From Lacinutrix neustonica (GTDB lineage Bacteria > Bacteroidota > Bacteroidia > Flavobacteriales > Flavobacteriaceae): a DNA stretch of 64,000 bases. Position numbers and translations under genes: made by a program. The notes beneath the pieces are model-generated. The model saw only the letters and a list, made by a program, of their open reading frames with translations. It did not search any database and was not told the origin of the DNA. The stretch lies in NCBI RefSeq assembly GCF_026625145.1, contig NZ_CP113088.1:1529501-1593500 (forward strand). The letters run 5' to 3'. Shown piece after piece: positions 10,539-21,315 of the stretch (the stretch's first letter is position 1; each line of letters opens with the position of its first letter).

Positions 10539-11489
10539 ATGGCTTTCACTTTACTCTCGTCTCCTTTACAAGGCTTTACCGATTTCAGATTCCGTAATGC
10601 TTTTCATCATTATTTTGGAGGAATAGACACCTTTTACGCGCCTTACATTCGCTTAAATGGCACCCTTAAAATTAAGCAGTCCTATCAACTTGATTTAGCG
10701 CCTGAAAACAATGCTACTTTAGAGGTGATCCCGCAAGTCATTACCAACGATGCTGAAGAGTTTTTGTTTGTCGCTAAGTACGTGCAAAGTTTGGGTTATA
10801 AAGAATTAAATTGGAATTTAGGCTGCCCCTATCCCATGGTTACAAAATCAGGAATGGGTTCTGGTTTAATTTGTAATCCGTCACGAATAGACGCCATTCT
10901 ACATCGTGCGCATAATGAAACCGATATTGTGGTCTCTATGAAAATGAGAATGGGTTATGAGCACGCCCAAGAAATTCTAGAAACCTTACCCATTTTAGAC
11001 CAATACCCCCTTAAAAACGTTGCCATTCACGCCGGAATTGGCAAGCAACTCTATAAAGGCCCTGTGGACTTAACAGCCTTTGAAAAATGCATCGCCAGTA
11101 CGAAACACAAATTATATTATAATGGGGATATTACCAGTGTTCCAGGGTTTAAAATCCTACAAGACCGCTTCCCTAGTATTGATCATTTTATGATTGGCCG
11201 AGGTTTAATTGCCGATCCTTTTTTACCAAGCATGATTAAAAACAATACTACCGAATACCCTGACAACCGTTGGGATATTTTTAAAGCCTTTCATGACACC
11301 ATTTATGCGCAATATGATGCGTATCTCTCTGGCCCCACCCCAATAAAAATGAAAATGTTAGGCTTTTGGGAGTTCTTTGCTCAGTCGTTTTCGAATCCGC
11401 AAAAAACATATAAAGCCATAAAAAAAGCGGGGAACCCTCACAAATATCAGCAAGCGGTAGCGGCCATTTTAAATAATGAGCGCAAATAA
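10539..11489 (+). CDS. tRNA-dihydrouridine synthase (Dus family)
   Basis: This is a 316-residue FMN-dependent TIM-barrel enzyme that reduces uridines in the tRNA D-loop. It starts LLSSPLQGFTDFRFR, where Dus proteins carry the A/S-P-x-x-G-x-T-D FMN loop. It contains NWNLGCPYPMV with the catalytic Cys, KMRMGY, then HAG and a phosphate-binding NGDI followed by MIGRGLIADPFL. It is close to DusB/DusC in length; the subtype and target position are not certain. It is a single intact frame with its own putative promoter and is not obviously in an operon. Confidence 0.88.
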   Translation: MAFTLLSSPLQGFTDFRFRNAFHHYFGGIDTFYAPYIRLNGTLKIKQSYQLDLAPENNATLEVIPQVITNDAEEFLFVAKYVQSLGYKELNWNLGCPYPMVTKSGMGSGLICNPSRIDAILHRAHNETDIVVSMKMRMGYEHAQEILETLPILDQYPLKNVAIHAGIGKQLYKGPVDLTAFEKCIASTKHKLYYNGDITSVPGFKILQDRFPSIDHFMIGRGLIADPFLPSMIKNNTTEYPDNRWDIFKAFHDTIYAQYDAYLSGPTPIKMKMLGFWEFFAQSFSNPQKTYKAIKKAGNPHKYQQAVAAILNNERK

Positions 11490-11586
11490 CCAGTTTCCTC
11501 TAATTTTAATGGTTTTTCTAGAACTCCGAAACGTGATGGTTCGTTAAAAAATTCCCGCTAGGGTTAAAAACCTAATAGGATACAGC

Positions 11587-11594
11587 TATCTTTG
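11587..11594 (+). promoter_or_regulatory. Putative -7 promoter box
   Basis: TATCTTTG fits TAnnTTTG and lies 24 bp before the radical SAM start. No good -33 TTG is seen at the usual distance. Confidence 0.35.
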
Positions 11595-11617
11595 TTCTTT
11601 AATTCTGAACCACTATT

Positions 11618-13805
11618 TTGAAAGACCTTTTACTCATTACGCCGCCGTTTACACAATTGAATACGCCCTATCCCGCTACGGCCTATTTAAAGGGCTTTTT
11701 GAACACTAAGAACATTTCATCGTTTCAAATGGACTTAGGTATTGAAGTCATTTTGGAATTATTCAGTAAAAAAACGTTTGAAACCCTTTTTAATATCGCC
11801 AAGGAAAGGGATGCTGTGGTTTCTGAAAATGCTCAACGCATATATAACCTAAAAGACGATTATTTAACGCCTTTAGATGCTGTTGTTTCCTTTTTACAAG
11901 GGAAAAACCAAACACTAGCCAGGCAAATATGCACCAGTAATTTTTTACCTCGTGCCTCTCGTTTTAATCAGTTGGATGATATGGATTGGGCCTTTGGGGA
12001 AATGGGCATGCAAGATAAAGCCAAACACTTAGCTACTTTATACCTTGAAGATTTATCAGATTTCATTATTGAATGTATCGACCCAAATTTTGGGTTTAGC
12101 CGCTATGCTGAACGTTTAGGGCAAAGTGCCAATGCTTTTCATGAGCTCCATGAACAGTTGCAAAACGAGCCTACATTTATAGATGCCATTACGCTTCGTA
12201 TTTTAGAGCGCTGTTTAAAACAAGTACAGCCAAAGCTGGTTTGCTTTTCGGTTCCGTTTCCCGGTAATTTATATGCTGCTTTTCGTTGTGCTCAATACAT
12301 TAAAGCGCATTATCCTGATTTAAAAACAGCCATGGGAGGCGGTTTTCCCAATACAGAACTACGATCAGTCACAGACCAACGGGTGTTTGAATACTTTGAT
12401 TTTATAACCTTAGATGATGGGGAACTACCAATCGAACTGCTAAACGCTCATATTCAAAACCCAACGTCTAAAACCTTTAAAAGAACGTTTCTTCTAGAGA
12501 ACGATGTGGTCACCTATAAAAACAACGCCACCCTGCCCGATTATAAACAGCAACAGGTTGGCACACCAGATTATAATGACTTGTTATTGGATCGGTATAT
12601 TTCGGTTATAGAAATTGCTAACCCCATGCACAGTTTATGGAGTGATGGACGTTGGAACAAACTCACCATGGCCCATGGATGTTATTGGGGGAAATGTACC
12701 TTTTGTGATATTTCTTTAGATTATATTAAAATTTACGAACCTATTGCCGCGGCCCTTTTAGTCGATCGCATGGAGCAACTCATGGCGCAAACGGGTGAAC
12801 GTGGATTCCATTTTGTTGATGAAGCCGCCCCTCCCGCATTAATGAAAGCCTTAGCGCTCGAGATTTTAAAACGGAAACTTACCGTTACCTGGTGGACCAA
12901 CATTAGATTCGAAAAAAACTTCACAAAAGACCTTTGCCACTTACTAAAAGCATCCGGATGTATTGCCGTATCTCGGCGGATTAGAAGTGGCCTCAGACCG
13001 TTTATTAAAACTTATAGATAAGGGCGTCACTGTAGAACAGGTGGCGCAAGTAACCCGTTATTTTACCGAAGCCGACATCATGGTACATTCGTATTTAATG
13101 TATGGTTACCCGTCACAAACACTACAAGAGACTGTTGATAGTCTAGAAATGGTGCGCCAATTGTTTGAATTAGGCATCATTCAGTCCGGTTTTTGGCACC
13201 AATTTGCATTAACGGCACATAGTCCTATTGGTTTAAACCCTTCCGAGTATGGGATTACCCCGAATTACAAAAGCATTTCGTTTGCAAACAATGACATCGA
13301 TTTTACAGACCGCACAGGTATCGATCACTCCCAATTTAGTTATGGGCTAAAAAAATCGCTTTTTAATTTTATGCACGGGATTGGTTTTGATATGGACCTC
13401 CAGGAATGGTTCGATTTTGATATTCCACAAACAACCATCCCGCCTTTTTATATAGAAGACTGTTTAGAGACCACCACCGCTTTTAAAATAAAGCCCTCCG
13501 CTAAAATCGTTTGGATAGGTCATCAACCTATTGTGAAAAGCATTACAAAAACTAAAAAAGGGTTTACTAACGAATTACTGGAATTGACCTTTCATGACAG
13601 TACTGAAACGCTTCATATTACTTTGAATAAAGCAGAAGGCACCTGGTTTTTAGAACAGCTAAAGCAATTAACCCCTTCAACAACCAAAGGCCTTAGCTAT
13701 ACCGCATTAAAAACGGATTACGAATCGCAATTTGAAGATTTTGAATTATTTTGGTTTTCAAAACCTGTTTTAAAATTGAATGCTTTTGGGTTATTGGTGG
13801 TGTAG
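11618..13805 (+). CDS. B12-binding-type radical SAM protein (one frameshift as read)
   Basis: The restored protein has about 728 residues. The N-terminus (LLLITPPF..PYPATAYLKGFL) resembles the cobalamin-binding Rossmann part found in this class, although no clear DxHxxG motif is seen, so cobalamin binding is doubtful. The iron-sulfur motif is GCYWGKCTFCD (about 12675), a CX4CX2C spacing common in the B12-radical SAM branch, followed by the TIM-barrel (GFHFVDEAAPP, WWTNIRFE). A +1 at 12971-12976 (TCTCGG for TCCGG or TCTGG) splits the frame; restoration gives CIAVSGGLEVASDRLL. The start codon is TTG at 11618. The substrate is unknown. It converges with the M23 gene, leaving a 16-bp gap. Confidence 0.78.
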
Positions 13806-13821
13806 AAGCAGCCTGTTGCTG

Positions 13822-14517
13822 CTACCATTCAAGACCTAAAACAACCTCCGGGTTTGGGCAGTTGTCTTTATAAAATTCTAAATCACCACTTGAAGACACC
13901 CCAGGATAGTCACCACTATTACCTTGTAGATCTTTAATGATTTGAAAATGCAAATGAGGTGCATAGTCTCCATTAACCTCAGCTTTCCCTAAATAACCTA
14001 GTGTTTCTCCTTGTTTTAAAACGGTGCCCACATTCAAGTTGGCAATCGATTCACGACTTAAATGCCCGTATAAGGTATAGAACTCAATCGTATTAATAGC
14101 ATGTTTTAAAATGATGGTGGGACCATAATCCCCAAAATTGGTATTGTCTTTAAAACTATAAATTTCTCCATCAAAGGCAGCTAAAACAGCCGTTCCTGCG
14201 TTGGTCCATAAATCTAAGCCTAAATGGATATTGCGTTCTGTTTACGGGTTTTGATTGTTGAAATAATCGCTGCGATTATAAATGCCGCGTTTTTCAAGAT
14301 AGCCTCCAAAGGCCACCTTTTTATGGTGTGTTTTGAGATAATTGGTGATGTAGACTTCCCAAGCTTCAGAAGACCCAATGTCGAAGGTTTCTAAGTCTGA
14401 ATTGCTCTCAGAAAGGCGTATTGGTATGTAACTGCTTTTAGGAATTATGGCATCAATAACCTGAATGTCTTGGTGCGTGATTGCCATTAAGAAAGAAGAA
14501 AAATCATCCGGGTTCAT
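13822..14517 (-). CDS. M23 (LytM) family peptidase with an in-frame stop as read
   Basis: The 232-codon frame carries HLGLD (zinc His and Asp) and PHLHF (HxH), the signature of M23 glycyl-glycine endopeptidases that trim or regulate peptidoglycan hydrolysis. A TAA at 14242-14244 interrupts the frame just before the domain; it follows CCG, and GAA would restore NQNPETERN, so CCGGA has probably been read as CCGTA. No signal peptide is visible, so a cytoplasmic or non-enzymatic role is possible. The start MNPDDFSSFL is the first ATG. It lies 31 bp downstream of the surface-protein gene, on the same strand. Confidence 0.75.
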
Positions 14518-14548
14518 TCAAAAAAAATTTAAACCCAAAAATAGTAGA

Positions 14549-16011
14549 TTATTGTGTTATTACAGTGCTGAATTTTGCATTAATAACAATGGTATTATTC
14601 GTACTTGTTACATTTGGGAGATTATTTATGGTTTTATTACTAATGGTTTCGTTATTAAATGTAGAGCGGTTGCCTTTATAGAACAGCTTATAATCTACCG
14701 TTTTAGGCAGTTTTAATCGGGCATCACTATTCTCTAATACAATATTGAGATTATTGAATGTTGGCAAAATATTGTTAATAGTCAATGCTCCAAAACTGCC
14801 ATCGATGACTGTGTTCCCTTTTAAATTATCAATGGCAACATTTGAAGACACCGCATTTAGAATTAATTCATGAACATTAGCAACAAACGCCTGATCTACA
14901 TATTTTAATTTCAATGCGCCCGCATTCCACTGGGCAACTGCAACATCGCTATACGACACATTGATGGAAGTTTTACTTCCATCAATAGTTTGCGCCGTTA
15001 ATTTCCCATGTGCCGATTGGCCTGTACATTATGAATAATTGCTGCCATCTTTAATTCTCCATGTCTCACATTGAGTTGTAATTTTGCCTTTTTGGGCATT
15101 TTAATTTTTATAGTTTTTATAAGATCCTGTGCTTTCTTTTTTCCCTTTTTTCCTTTTGCATCGCTCTCCCCAAAGGCCGCTTCCATTTTTTCTTCAAAGG
15201 CTTTCCCAAATTCCTCACCCCATTTCTCCATGGCCGGCGCAAATTCTTTTTCGAACTTTTCACCAAATGCTTCTCCCCACTTTTCCATCCTTTTTTCAAA
15301 GTCTTTACCAAAACCATTTTCAAATTCTTGACCAAATTTCACACCCCAAGCTTCCATTTCCTTTTCAAATTGATCTAAATCAGATTGCTTGATGCTTTTG
15401 GCCCAATCGCGCATTTCTTGCTCATACTCTTCACCATATTCGGTTCTGTACTTCTTACTCCATGCGTCTAAATACTGCTCGCCTTCCTTTTGATATTTAT
15501 CAAAATCAAAATCCATATTATAATTTCCATCTCGGAGATTCCGGAATACGTAAAACCTTAAGTGCTTCGGTAAATTTTTTAAAGATTCTAGACCGCTTAA
15601 ACCTTCTAAAAGAGGTTTTAAATTCAAGTCCATATCGAAATTTATGTTGGACAAGGCTTCTAAAGATTCGCTATCCAAAATATCGATAGTCATATCGCTC
15701 GACCAATGCCCTCGAGAGCCTTTTGATTCTATGCGAATATAATCACCCGACCCACTGATGTCCAGATCCCAATCGCCTAAAAACGCTTTTAATTCGTCTT
15801 GAGTAAGCTTCTTACTTTCAATATAGGCTTCCACTTCAACATAATCCTTATTCCACGTATCGACTTCAATATTGGTGTGACTGGCATTTAAATCGATAGT
15901 CACCCCTTGATTGGCTTTTATAGATTGTGTGGCTTTGTTTAGTTTTTGTTGTGCCGATACGCCAAGGGTTGCGAGCAAAAAAAGTAGTAATAATTTTATA
16001 TTTGTTTTCAT
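14549..16011 (-). CDS. Exported DUF4097-like putative adhesin with charged repeat region (frameshifted as read)
   Basis: The restored protein has about 487 residues. A signal peptide (MKTNIKLLLLFLLATLGVSAQ) is followed by a short beta segment (GVTIDLNASHTNIEVDTW) like the start of DUF4097/putative adhesin domains. A central region of about 15100-15500 is highly charged, with repeats of the type MEKWGEEFGKAFE. Then comes a beta-helix-like C-terminus of repeated hydrophobic strands (VNVSYSDV, LILNAVSSNVAI, ITNKTINNLP-type). One base is missing at about 15013 (CTGG or CCGG read as CGG). It probably forms an operon with the sigma factor and its putative regulator upstream. Function in the cell surface is inferred from the export signal and fold type only. 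Confidence 0.62.
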
Positions 16012-16108
16012 GATTTTTGATTTTTTTTACAGCTACTAAAACGGGTTTAGTAAACTGTTCGTTTTTTGATGTGCCTCTAAAAACAGATTCAGTAGGTTTT
16101 GCACTGTC

Positions 16109-16673
16109 TTAACTTTGAGAGGGCTTAATGGCATTCAATTGTTTTAGTTGTTCTTTTAAACGGTACATTAAGTTTAAACGAAATTTAAGATTGTTTATGA
16201 GCGCATCTACGGTGAGTTCATCCGGGCCATTCTTTGTTAATTCTATAGAAAGCGTTTTGTACTCTTTTTTCAAATTTTCCAATTGTGAAATATAGCCATC
16301 AAATAACTCTTTGTTCTCCTGGCGTGAGTTTCATTTTTGAGAGTTCTAAATTAATATGCGCCACATAATAATCTTCAACCTTTTTTAAATCCGGAGAGAT
16401 GTCTCCCAAAGTTTTCGTTTGATCTTCAGGCACTCCGGCATCTACCACTTGAACACTTTGTGTTTGATTGTTTAAATAATGAAACGCTCCAAAAGTGATG
16501 CCTAAGAGTATTACGATACTTGCAGCTATTTTAATCCAACTCAGTTTAGCCTGCTTTTCTTGCGGTAATGCGTTATCAAGCTTACATAAAAAACGGGCTT
16601 CGTGATTATTAGGCATGGTGCCATTGGGCCGTTTATTATCTGCATCAAATAAGTCTCTAATATCTTTCGCCAT
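16109..16673 (-). CDS. Putative anti-sigma-type single-span membrane protein (frameshifted as read)
   Basis: The restored length is about 187 residues. The N-terminal 45 residues are soluble, followed by one transmembrane helix (WIKIAASIVILLGITFGAF) and a charged, helical C-terminal part (about 100 residues). The gene overlaps the end of the ECF sigma gene by 17 bp, the classic place for an anti-sigma factor. No zinc-binding HxxxCxxC motif is seen, so the role is inferred from position and topology. A +1 at about 16319 (CCGGA read CCAGGA) truncates the frame; after correction it continues to a TAA at 16109-16111. Confidence 0.6.
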
Positions 16674-17214
16674 AACTTTTATGCTTTAATACGTGTTGTA
16701 ATTTTAACTTTCCTCTAGAGAGTTGTGTTCTTGAAGCGACTTCGGTAATATTCAAAATGTCAGAAATCTCCTGATGATCATAACCTTCCATTAAAAACAG
16801 CAGCAATACGTATTTGTACTTTTCCGGCAACGTATCAATGGCTGCTTTTATCTCCTCGAGAGTGGTATCGTCGTGTACTAACCATTTGTCATCATTTGAA
16901 GCATCTACTACTTTGAGGTGCACCTCTTCTAACTCTACTAAACGCTGCTTTTTTAGTTTGAGCACATCGATACTTTTATTAATAACAATACGTTTTAACC
17001 AAGCTCCAAAAGTAACATCGCCTTTAAACTGGTGTAGTTTTGAAAACGCCTTAATAAAGGCCTCCTGTACAACATCTTCGGCTTCTGCTGTGTGATTAAG
17101 AAACCGCTTTGCAACACAATACATGCCATCGCAATATTGGTTATACAATTGCAGTTGTGCTTTACGATTGTTCTGTTTACACAATTCAATAATGTTTGAT
17201 TGAACGACTTTCAC
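16657..17214 (-). CDS. ECF-type RNA polymerase sigma factor
   Basis: This 185-residue protein has region 2 (YNQYCDGMYCVAKRFLNHTAEAEDVVQEAFIKAF, read in pieces, with the EDVVQEAF core) and region 4 (LPEKYKYVLLLFLMEGYDHQEISDILNI, then SRTQLSRGKLKL). The size and absence of region 3 match the extracytoplasmic-function group. It heads a three-gene set with the membrane regulator and the DUF4097-like protein, which may be its target. The ATG follows A-rich sequence without a clear ribosome-binding site, as is normal in this phylum. The frame is intact. Confidence 0.85.
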   Translation of the reverse strand: MKVVQSNIIELCKQNNRKAQLQLYNQYCDGMYCVAKRFLNHTAEAEDVVQEAFIKAFSKLHQFKGDVTFGAWLKRIVINKSIDVLKLKKQRLVELEEVHLKVVDASNDDKWLVHDDTTLEEIKAAIDTLPEKYKYVLLLFLMEGYDHQEISDILNITEVASRTQLSRGKLKLQHVLKHKSYGERY

Positions 17215-17375
17215 TCTTTGGTTTTTTGGTTGTTGTTCTTTGAGTCTGTCTTCATTTCACTTAAATAATAAAAACAAGCTCATACTAAAGACGACACCTA
17301 AATCTTAGCGTGACAAAAAAAAGACATTATTTTTCTAAATCCCACAAGAAATTGGCTTAAAATTGCGTTAATATA

Positions 17376-17406
17376 TTGACTAGCCCTAGCAATTAAATTA
17401 TCTTTA
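17376..17406 (+). promoter_or_regulatory. Putative promoter of the DUF2911 gene
   Basis: TTG at 17376-17378, 20 bp, then TATCTTTA at 17399-17406. This is a near-consensus Bacteroidota promoter 33 bp before the ATG. Confidence 0.5.
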
Positions 17407-17439
17407 ACCTTTTAAAATAAACTCTAAATTACATTAATT

Positions 17440-17985
17440 ATGAAACGATTTATCGTTTTCTTATTGTTTATCGCTGTTACCTTTTTGGGCTATCTTTATT
17501 TTACTAAAACGGGCCTATTTGAACAACGTAAGAGTCCAAAAAAAACAGTCGTGTTTACTGTTGATGATTTGGATTTGAAAGTATTTTACAACCGTCCTTC
17601 GAAACGCAACCGTGAGGTATTTGGTGCTTTAGTACCTTTTAATCAAGTGTGGCGCACGGGAGCCAATGAAGCAACCACTTTTGAAACCAATAAAGCTTTA
17701 AAAATTGGAAACGATTCACTTCCCAAAGGCAAGTACACCCTTTGGACCATCCCAAACGACACCACTTGGCAAGTGATGTTTAATTCAAAGCAATACAAAT
17801 GGGGGGTCGATGAGACGATGAAACCCATGCGAATTTCAGATTTTGATGTTGTTACTTATACGGCTCCAGTACAAAAATTAGATAAACCTGTGGAACAATT
17901 TACGATTGCTTTTGACAATTCGACTGATAATTTATCGTTAACTATGGCCTGGGACCATGCAAAAGTTGTTGTACCACTAAAATAA
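17440..17985 (+). CDS. DUF2911 domain-containing exported protein
   Basis: The protein has 181 residues. A hydrophobic N-terminal helix (FIVFLLFIAVTFLGYLYF) anchors or exports it. The rest is the DUF2911 fold with its typical phrases: YNRPSKRNREVFGALVPFNQVWRTGANEATTF (read in parts), GKYTLWTIP, and a C-terminal TMAWDHAKV. The biochemical function of the family is not known. It has its own promoter and sits divergently from the sigma factor gene, so its neighbours say little. Confidence 0.8.
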   Translation: MKRFIVFLLFIAVTFLGYLYFTKTGLFEQRKSPKKTVVFTVDDLDLKVFYNRPSKRNREVFGALVPFNQVWRTGANEATTFETNKALKIGNDSLPKGKYTLWTIPNDTTWQVMFNSKQYKWGVDETMKPMRISDFDVVTYTAPVQKLDKPVEQFTIAFDNSTDNLSLTMAWDHAKVVVPLK

Positions 17986-18209
17986 GACTCTAGTACCGGT
18001 GTGTTTTTGTTGTTCTTATAAATAAGAACATACCAGCACTATAATAGTATTTCATTTTTTTTATAAGGCGGAGCAATACGAATGCAGCTGATTTTCATTT
18101 TTTACTCAAGAGGAATAGGCGTTTAAATAAATGATGTATTTTAATCTTTTACCGCTAAACTTTGAATTTTAAACTTTAAATACGGAACTTTAAACTTAAA
18201 TTTTAAATA

Positions 18210-19289
18210 TTGACTCGAAAAGCAAGCACATCGGCATTAAAAGAAAACGAAGGTATTTCACCCCGTGAAATGACCAATGTCAATGCCATTTCAAAAATTA
18301 GAGCACGCCGAAAAAAGCAAAAATCGACTCAAGAAATAGTGACTGCCATTTTAAGTGGTAACATGACAGCACTAAGCCAAGCCATTACTCTAGTAGAAAG
18401 CAAAAACCCGAAACATTTAGAACAAGCAAATGCCATTATAAAACAGTGCTTACCACATGCTAATCAATCGGTTCGCATTGGGATCACGGGGGTTCCTGGG
18501 GTTGGAAAAAGCACCTTTATTGAAGCCTTTGGCACGTATTTAACCGGAATAGAAAAGAAGGTCGCCGTATTGGCTGTCGACCCTAGTAGTTCTATAACAA
18601 AAGGTAGCATTTTGGGTGATAAAACCCGAATGGAAGATTTGGTTAAAAACGAGAATGCCTTTATTCGTCCGTCACCTTCCGGCACATCCCTAGGCGGTGT
18701 GGCTCGAAAAACGCGCGAAACCATTATACTCTGTGAAGCAGCAGGATTTGATACCATTATTATAGAAACGGTTGGTGTTGGGCAGAGTGAAACTGCGGTA
18801 CATAGTATGGTAGATTTCTTTTTGCTCCTTAAATTGGCGGGAGCTGGAGATGAATTACAAGGTATAAAACGGGGCATTATAGAAATGGCAGATATGATTG
18901 CCATTAACAAAGCCGATGGCGAGAATTTAAAAAGTGCCAAGCTGGCAAAAGTAGAATTTAATCGTGCCCTACATTTGTATCCCATAAAGGCGTCGGAATG
19001 GCAACCAAAAGTAATCACCTGTAGTGCTATAAAAAAGGAAGGGATGGAAGCGGTTTATACTATTATTTCAGACTACCTTAAGCTTACAGTAGACAATTCC
19101 TACTTCTACAAAAAACGCAATGAGCAAAATAAATTTTGGCTCTTACAAACCATTGAAGACCGACTAAAAAGTGAGTTCTTTAATCGTATTAACATTAAAA
19201 AAGAATTGGAAAAGCAATTAAATCTCGTTGAAAATAACGAGACAACCCCTTTTGTGGCAGCCGAGTATTTACTCGGGATAAAAGATTAA
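18210..19289 (+). CDS. meaB: Methylmalonyl-CoA mutase-associated GTPase MeaB (ArgK family)
   Basis: The 359-residue P-loop GTPase protects and loads adenosylcobalamin on methylmalonyl-CoA mutase; older names are ArgK and LAO/AO ATPase. Seen: Walker A GVPGVGKST, VDPSSSITKGSILGDKTRM, the ETVGVGQSE switch region and NKADGEN for guanine binding. The apparent start is TTG at 18210; an ATG at 18270 is an alternative and would lose 20 residues before the conserved part. The mutase genes are not in this window. The frame is intact. Confidence 0.88.
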   Translation: MTRKASTSALKENEGISPREMTNVNAISKIRARRKKQKSTQEIVTAILSGNMTALSQAITLVESKNPKHLEQANAIIKQCLPHANQSVRIGITGVPGVGKSTFIEAFGTYLTGIEKKVAVLAVDPSSSITKGSILGDKTRMEDLVKNENAFIRPSPSGTSLGGVARKTRETIILCEAAGFDTIIIETVGVGQSETAVHSMVDFFLLLKLAGAGDELQGIKRGIIEMADMIAINKADGENLKSAKLAKVEFNRALHLYPIKASEWQPKVITCSAIKKEGMEAVYTIISDYLKLTVDNSYFYKKRNEQNKFWLLQTIEDRLKSEFFNRINIKKELEKQLNLVENNETTPFVAAEYLLGIKD

Positions 19290-19440
19290 AAAGACCTCTC
19301 GCAGAAGCCCTTTTTACAGCTTTTTTTTCGCTAGGTCTTCACTAAAAATAAGCATTTACAATATTAGAAATTCTTGTTGCTGCATACGGTTTAAAAGGTT
19401 TTAATGCTACTCTAACACAGTCCTCATCTGATTGTTGAAT

Positions 19441-19671
19441 CTAAAGTATTTTGGGGTCTTCATCTAAAACATTATTATTCACTTTTCGAGCAATTTTACG
19501 CGACACACAAGCCTTGGTGACTTTAATACAGTGATTATCTGTTATAAGATCATCACCTTCTAATGTTATCAATTCAATAAATACAGTACCATCTAATCGT
19601 TCACAGAATGAGAAACAAATATCATAAGTGACAATAACATCACTCGTATTCGCTCCTTTTTTAATACTCAA
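19441..19671 (-). CDS. Hypothetical protein, short, unrecognised
   Basis: This is a 76-codon frame from a TTG. The sequence alternates beta-like hydrophobic stretches (DVIVTYDICFSF, TVFIELITLEG) and contains three cysteines. It has no signal peptide and no known motif. It sits alone between meaB and the lipoprotein gene. It could be a fragment or a chance ORF. Confidence 0.3.
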   Translation of the reverse strand: MSIKKGANTSDVIVTYDICFSFCERLDGTVFIELITLEGDDLITDNHCIKVTKACVSRKIARKVNNNVLDEDPKIL

Positions 19672-19916
19672 TATTTGTTGTTAACTGTCGCCATTAGTTT
19701 TGGTTTTAATTTTACACCTACTCTTTTTTAAACTTTTCGGTTATCGCTTTACACGTTAAAATGATTGAGATAAAACCGTAAAAAAAACAGAGCCAAAACA
19801 CTAAAAACGGATGTAGTATTTACCCAATAATAGTTATAGTGATAAGCCGAATTAAAAGGAGGTTATGGGGATTGAGAAAGGGTGAAAACACTCTTTTATC
19901 ACGCTTACAAATACTT

Positions 19917-19924
19917 TAGCTTTG
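19917..19924 (+). promoter_or_regulatory. Putative -7 promoter box
   Basis: TAGCTTTG matches TAnnTTTG and lies 21 bp before the lipoprotein start. No clear TTG is seen at -33. Confidence 0.4.
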
Positions 19925-19945
19925 TAGATAACCAAAACCCTCATA

Positions 19946-20646
19946 ATGATGAAAAAACTGTATTTCGTAAGTATCTTGTTATTATCTCTAATGACGTTAA
20001 TGACTTTTTCTTGTGTTGATGACAACAATGCACCAACAGAACCAGATTATGATTCTAAACCTCCCCAGCAAATAATCTCAGTAGAGCAGGCAGTCTCGAT
20101 GTATAACGCTCAAAATGAAATTAAGACTAAAGTGATAAACCCTGCCTTACAAAAAACATACAATGATGCCCATTTTGAAGACACGGTATTTTCATGGTTT
20201 TCTCTAGATGAAATGAGACAGTACATTAATTATATAGACGCCATACAAGAAGAAAACCCCACGGAAAAAGTGTCTCGGTATTCGGGTGTATTTTGGTAGA
20301 TACGATGGACGTACTTCTAAACAGTATACGAATCAGCAAAACGTGTTTTTTGTTCCAACGGTTGAAAATATTGGTATAAACTCCGAGATACACAAATTTA
20401 AATCACCTCCCCTTTGCTATAGAGCCCTACAGCCGGAACAACCCAATAAAAGGTGATTTTTTCATACTTAAGGATTTGGTTTTAAATACTTCAGATCAAA
20501 AAAAGCGTATTAATAACTACTATACTCTTCAAAAACAACGTAAGCAAGAAGCCAGTTTCAATCTTTTTAGCTTCAACACATTCAAGATCGAGAATACCAC
20601 TAGTACCATTTTAAATGAAGGAGATTTAGCACCTCCACCTAAATAA
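19946..20646 (+). CDS. Lipoprotein of unknown function (two frameshifts as read)
   Basis: It has a signal peptide with lipobox (LMTFSC, Cys about residue 23) followed by an acidic linker (VDDNNAPTEPDYD). The restored length is about 232 residues. Two +1 changes lie at 20273-20278 (TCTCGG) and 20383-20388 (CCGAGA); restoring TCCGG and CCGGA gives SGIRVYFGRYDGR and NSGYTNLNHLPFAIEPYSRNNP, in frame to the TAA at 20644. The FGRY and PYS..NPIKGDFF phrases look like a conserved lipoprotein family, but I cannot name it. It is followed after 6 bp by a membrane protein and a two-component system, so it may be part of that sensory cassette. Confidence 0.6.
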
Positions 20647-20652
20647 TAGGAT

Positions 20653-21315
20653 ATGCTATTAGAACTATCATTTACAACCATTGGGAAGTCCATTAAATAT
20701 ATTGAACTAGTAACTGCTATTTTAGGTACTATATATTACCATAAATACAAGCACACGTTTTTAAAATACTTCTTGCTTTTATTATGGTACACCACGATAA
20801 ATGGTTTTCTATGTCGCTTTTTACATGAAAATTATATTCTAAGAAATAACTCGTTACTCTATAATGTATATCACCTCATCAATTTTACGTTTTTATTTAC
20901 TCTGTTTAGAACTTATATAAAAGAAAACATCCATAAGAAATGGATAACAGCCTTTGCAATAACGTATATCGCTTGTTTTTTCTTGAATTTAATATGGCAA
21001 AATTATCTCATAGAGATACAAACCATTCCTTTTATAATTGGCGCGGTTTTTATTATAATAAGTATTACCTTTTATTTTTTAGAAGTTTTAAAGACAGACA
21101 AAGTTCTTTACGTTTCAAAAAACCTATTATTTTGGATTAGTATTGGGCTATTACTTTATTTTGTTGGTAAAATCCCAACGAGAATTGTTAGAAATTACTG
21201 GGAAAACATAACATACTATGAAGATATATTGATAGCAGAATATATTTTAAGTATTGTAATGAATATTTGTTTTATAATAGGTTTTATATGCAGCAAGAAG
21301 GACAAGCAATATTAG
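20653..21315 (+). CDS. Multi-span membrane protein of a two-component cassette
   Basis: The protein has 220 residues with about seven hydrophobic segments and short, basic loops (YYHKYKHTF, KENIHKKW). It has no enzyme motif. It starts 6 bp after the lipoprotein gene and overlaps the histidine kinase gene by 28 bp, so the three proteins are translated together. A sensor role, with the kinase lacking its own large input domain, is inference from this coupling. Confidence 0.65.
   Translation: MLLELSFTTIGKSIKYIELVTAILGTIYYHKYKHTFLKYFLLLLWYTTINGFLCRFLHENYILRNNSLLYNVYHLINFTFLFTLFRTYIKENIHKKWITAFAITYIACFFLNLIWQNYLIEIQTIPFIIGAVFIIISITFYFLEVLKTDKVLYVSKNLLFWISIGLLLYFVGKIPTRIVRNYWENITYYEDILIAEYILSIVMNICFIIGFICSKKDKQY

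Noticed and set aside
15071-15392. Plus-strand ORFs rich in Phe, Pro and Ser
   Set aside because: They are antisense shadows of the charged repeat region of the DUF4097-like gene, whose codon pattern opens other frames.
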